Source of the DNA: a bacterium
GTDB taxonomy: Bacteria > Planctomycetota > Planctomycetia > Kolteriales > Kolteriaceae
NCBI GenBank assembly: GCA_019748235.1
Contig: JAIEPU010000183.1
Location: 1 to 34,674 of the forward strand
Direction: 5' to 3'
DNA: 34,674 nucleotides
In this document: positions 33,301-34,674 of the stretch, in pieces
How the letters are laid out: every line of letters starts with the position of its first letter
How positions within the stretch are numbered: the stretch's first letter is position 1
The notes under the pieces: model-generated
Told to the model about the DNA's origin: nothing
The model's input: the letters and a program-made list of their open reading frames with translations, nothing else
Databases searched by the model: none
Made by a program: the position numbers and the translations under genes

Positions 33301-34674
33301 CGGTCTCGACATTGCCGGTGTTGATCCAGATGAACCCGTCAGCTTGTCGCTTAATGAGATCCCGCTCAAGAGTGCTCTCAAGCTGTTGCTCGAGCCCTTG
33401 GAGCTGACCTACCTCATCAAGAACGATGTCCTCCTTATTACCGATGCTGAAGACACGGGGGCCGAAATGGTCACCAAGGTCTACCCGGTTGCTGACCTCG
33501 TCATTCCCATCTCCAACTTCGGCGGCGGTTTGAACGCCGGCGGTGGTATGGGTGGTGGTATGGGCGGCGGCATGGGAGGTATGGGCGGCGGTATGGGCGG
33601 CGGTATGGGTGGTGGAGGTATGGGCGGCGGTATGGGAGGTATGGGCGGTGGTATGATGGGTGGCGGTATGGGTGGTGGAGGTATGGGCGGCGGTATGGGA
33701 GGTATGGGCGGTGGTATGATGGGCGGCGGTATGGGCGGCGGCATGGGTGGAATGGGCGGCGGTATGGGTGGTGGAGGCATGGGCGGCGGCGATATCAGCG
33801 GTGCTGTCATCAACCTCATCCAGAATACCGTCTTCCCAGACACATGGGAGGAAAACGGTGGTGTCGGCACCATCGAGTACTTCCAGCCGAACCGCACCTT
33901 CGTCGTCACTCAGACGCAGGCGGTCCATGAAGCTCTCGAAGACCTATTCGCTCAGCTTCGACGACTCCAGGATATCCAAGTGTCGGTGGAAGTTCGCTTC
34001 ATCACCGTCAGCGATGCGTTCTTTGAACGAATCGGCATCGACTTCGATGTCTCGGTCGACAACAACAACGACCAGTACATCGTCAGCGAACAAAACCAGC
34101 AGACCAACCCGCCAGGAACCGTCGATCCTCTGACCGACTCGATGGGTCTGGGTACCTTCAGCGGTAACCATATCGCCGGCGTGACGGTCGGTCGTGATCC
34201 GACCGGCGTTCGAACCTCGGACTATCGTATTCCGATTCGCCAGTCGTCGTTCGCGGCGGCCACCGTCCCGGCTCTCGCGGGGCTGGGGGCGACCAACCTG
34301 GGTGGAACCAACTTCGGTATCGCATTCCTGAACGACATCGATGTCTATCTTCTCCTCGAAGCGGTTCAGGGAGATCAACGATCCAATACCATGCAGGCTC
34401 CGAAGGTCATGCTCTTCAACGGCCAGACGGCAACCGTCACCGTTCAAGACTTGGTCCCCTTCGTCACCGACGTGACACCTGTCGTGTCGGCTGGAGCGGT
34501 GACCTTCGACCCGACGGTGACTTCCATCCCGAACGGTACGCGACTGACCGTTCAGGCGGTCGTTTCATCGGATCGTCGATTCGTCCGACTGACGGTTGTT
34601 CCGCTCATTCAGACCGTGCAGGCGATCAACAGTGTCCGAACGCTGAACGTTCAGGGAGCGGCTGGTGGTGCGGG
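30335..34674 (+). CDS. Giant secretin-family outer-membrane protein (partial at right edge)
   Basis: At least 1446 codons starting at ATG 30335 after GGGGTGAT, in one uninterrupted frame. A signal peptide (about 1-31, LTWALSLCVCLTATSNVAWS) is followed by about 900 residues of alpha-helical, TPR-like repeats (for example ALLDAGVNAMGRNDLPGAIG) with Pro/Ala-rich linkers. A secretin N-terminal (STN-like) domain lies at about 956-1040 (ITLDFKETPLQQVVEFIKDF, then LNEIPLKSALKLLLEPL). The Gly-Met-rich tract is at about 1063-1152, and a second secretin ring domain starts at about 1165 (RRLQDIQVSVEVRFITVSDA). The beta-barrel begins near 1320 (NTMQAPKVMLFNGQTATVTV). Secretins form outer-membrane channels for type II/III secretion or pili; the substrate is unknown. 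Such long TPR-fused forms are characteristic of Planctomycetes. Confidence 0.9.
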   Translation, partial: MKENALRAPQHLTWALSLCVCLTATSNVAWSQVARGPAGARVATTAEPGKALADGIRLYRRGEFEKASDAFNQAQASSSKLSVQDQRVLTDYVDRASRAMVARSQARMELSEAEQAASAGQYDKAKSLLARAASNRFLAPDDLQRAQMIEQQMQGHDPKKDSWMSKLRLFPNRKPNGLPEEQMTESPAPASSANPLPMTPPSPITQVGAMQKQSQAAPRPVATPAPATDSAVMGDARQLLAEGRRFYQKGLIDQAEMFARNAANANMPWDPASDSPQRLLQDIQNYRATHMVHTAAKTPVAPSPVAADVPVKSNKSEGLSLLAQGRKQLNAGDLDAAKEIAVRVYAMNLGLTPSDGDTPEQLYSDYKRALGRKTEAAAPVAPVVAPVVPPTTPAPPSAPSGTSSIKVLGFESHASVPASTMDKYRPTADKRAEAAQLVHQARTAMNQGDNVTAVQLAQKAKETGVTFGENEDSPERIFQAQASMRDRMQQRRNPKETIAQTRESRALIAQAQRVMDAGDLKLAGELARQALELNAVYQTGEITPAQVLVEIERRQAMPTAGMILPTTTKVDPAIMQASHNDAPAPMEQPMPVQAAAMPNPIQPVPSHPMVVQTAGPGKGAALLDAGVNAMGRNDLPGAIGYFKEAAKHADSLSDLQKQKLQDLTGECLAKMSRGGSSTPARRSISDDTEFTGAQQPVPPTPNPPTAQDPLPPRVADTTRTDLNPDEIAQAKERQAIIVQKLRQDVIEATEQSSMLLRDNPDRAIELLRAALDTVKASGLSPDQIAPLVSRLESQIRQSQRARQELTVRMIEEDQQEASRDARQRSLQAELQKQTTVKQLSNRYSSLMDEGSYAEAEAVAFQITEIAPDEVFGVAALYRAQLARRYAEIEDVEWAKQKGWWDTLQSAETSAIPIPDNQEILFPDPKTWEDLTKRREKYNTPTLEAKSETTVRIEKSLTRPITLDFKETPLQQVVEFIKDFTGVNVVLDLNGLDIAGVDPDEPVSLSLNEIPLKSALKLLLEPLELTYLIKNDVLLITDAEDTGAEMVTKVYPVADLVIPISNFGGGLNAGGGMGGGMGGGMGGMGGGMGGGMGGGGMGGGMGGMGGGMMGGGMGGGGMGGGMGGMGGGMMGGGMGGGMGGMGGGMGGGGMGGGDISGAVINLIQNTVFPDTWEENGGVGTIEYFQPNRTFVVTQTQAVHEALEDLFAQLRRLQDIQVSVEVRFITVSDAFFERIGIDFDVSVDNNNDQYIVSEQNQQTNPPGTVDPLTDSMGLGTFSGNHIAGVTVGRDPTGVRTSDYRIPIRQSSFAAATVPALAGLGATNLGGTNFGIAFLNDIDVYLLLEAVQGDQRSNTMQAPKVMLFNGQTATVTVQDLVPFVTDVTPVVSAGAVTFDPTVTSIPNGTRLTVQAVVSSDRRFVRLTVVPLIQTVQAINSVRTLNVQGAAGGA
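33521..33790 (+). repeat. Gly-Met-rich coding repeat with a 63-base tandem duplication
   Basis: Roughly 90 codons made almost only of GGT/GGC/GGA and ATG, in units such as GGGMGGG and GGMGGGMM. Within it, 33602-33660 recurs exactly at 33665-33723, a 63-base (21-codon) period. The frame is kept throughout. It sits between the N-terminal secretin domain and the ring domain of the giant secretin. Confidence 0.9.

Noticed and set aside
33521..33790. Regular repeats suggestive of a CRISPR array
   Set aside because: The units have no unique spacers, vary in length and keep the reading frame of the secretin. It is coding low complexity.
33481..33909. Minus-strand Pro/Ile-rich ORF opposite the Gly-Met tract
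   Set aside because: It only mirrors the Gly/Met codons (Gly to Pro or Ala, Met to His or Ile) and is a by-product of the repeat.

Overview
The window looks chromosomal and planctomycete. Three things point there: a bacterial microcompartment (BMC) operon of the type known from Planctomycetes and Verrucomicrobia (PVM type); a ThuA/LamG/DUF6797/multi-CxxCH giant protein of a kind largely confined to this phylum; and a very large secretin with a Gly-Met-rich insert. Coding is moderately GC-rich and closely packed. I cannot name the genus; a relative of Planctopirus, Gimesia or Schlesneria would fit. No tRNA, rRNA, CRISPR array or transposase was seen.

Region 1 (1-9786, minus strand) is the BMC operon. 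In transcription order it runs: DeoR-type regulator, PduL phosphotransacylase, two hexameric shell proteins (BMC-H), an acetate/propionate kinase, a pentameric shell protein (BMC-P), a PduP-like CoA-acylating aldehyde dehydrogenase, two more BMC-P proteins, a class II (fuculose/rhamnulose-phosphate type) aldolase, a lactate/malate-type dehydrogenase, and an aldolase-like barrel protein that reaches the left edge. The known model for such loci is that deoxy-sugar phosphates are cleaved inside the shell to lactaldehyde. The aldehyde dehydrogenase then makes an acyl-CoA, PduL an acyl-phosphate and the kinase ATP, while the dehydrogenase recycles NAD. Encapsulation-peptide-like helices are visible on PduL, the aldehyde dehydrogenase and the aldolase. 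A promoter-like sequence with a palindrome at the expected start site lies just upstream of the regulator. Palindromic dispersed repeats sit in two internal gaps.

Region 2 (10004-13979, plus strand) holds rsgA, a flbD-like gene, two FliL-like membrane proteins and bioA.

Region 3 (13983-20440, minus strand) is one giant secreted protein gene split by an apparent -1 frameshift near 17312. The parts are two ThuA domains, a LamG domain, a DUF6797-like propeller, a PA14-like domain and five CxxCH haem motifs.

Region 4 (20651-24985, plus strand) has an alpha/beta hydrolase, a metal-dependent amidohydrolase and two phytanoyl-CoA-dioxygenase-like paralogues, closed by a good hairpin terminator.

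Region 5 (25083-34674) has a membrane protein with two beta-sandwich domains (minus strand), a GT-C-like multi-spanning protein, a membrane-anchored PQQ-type beta-propeller, and a giant secretin that leaves the right edge.
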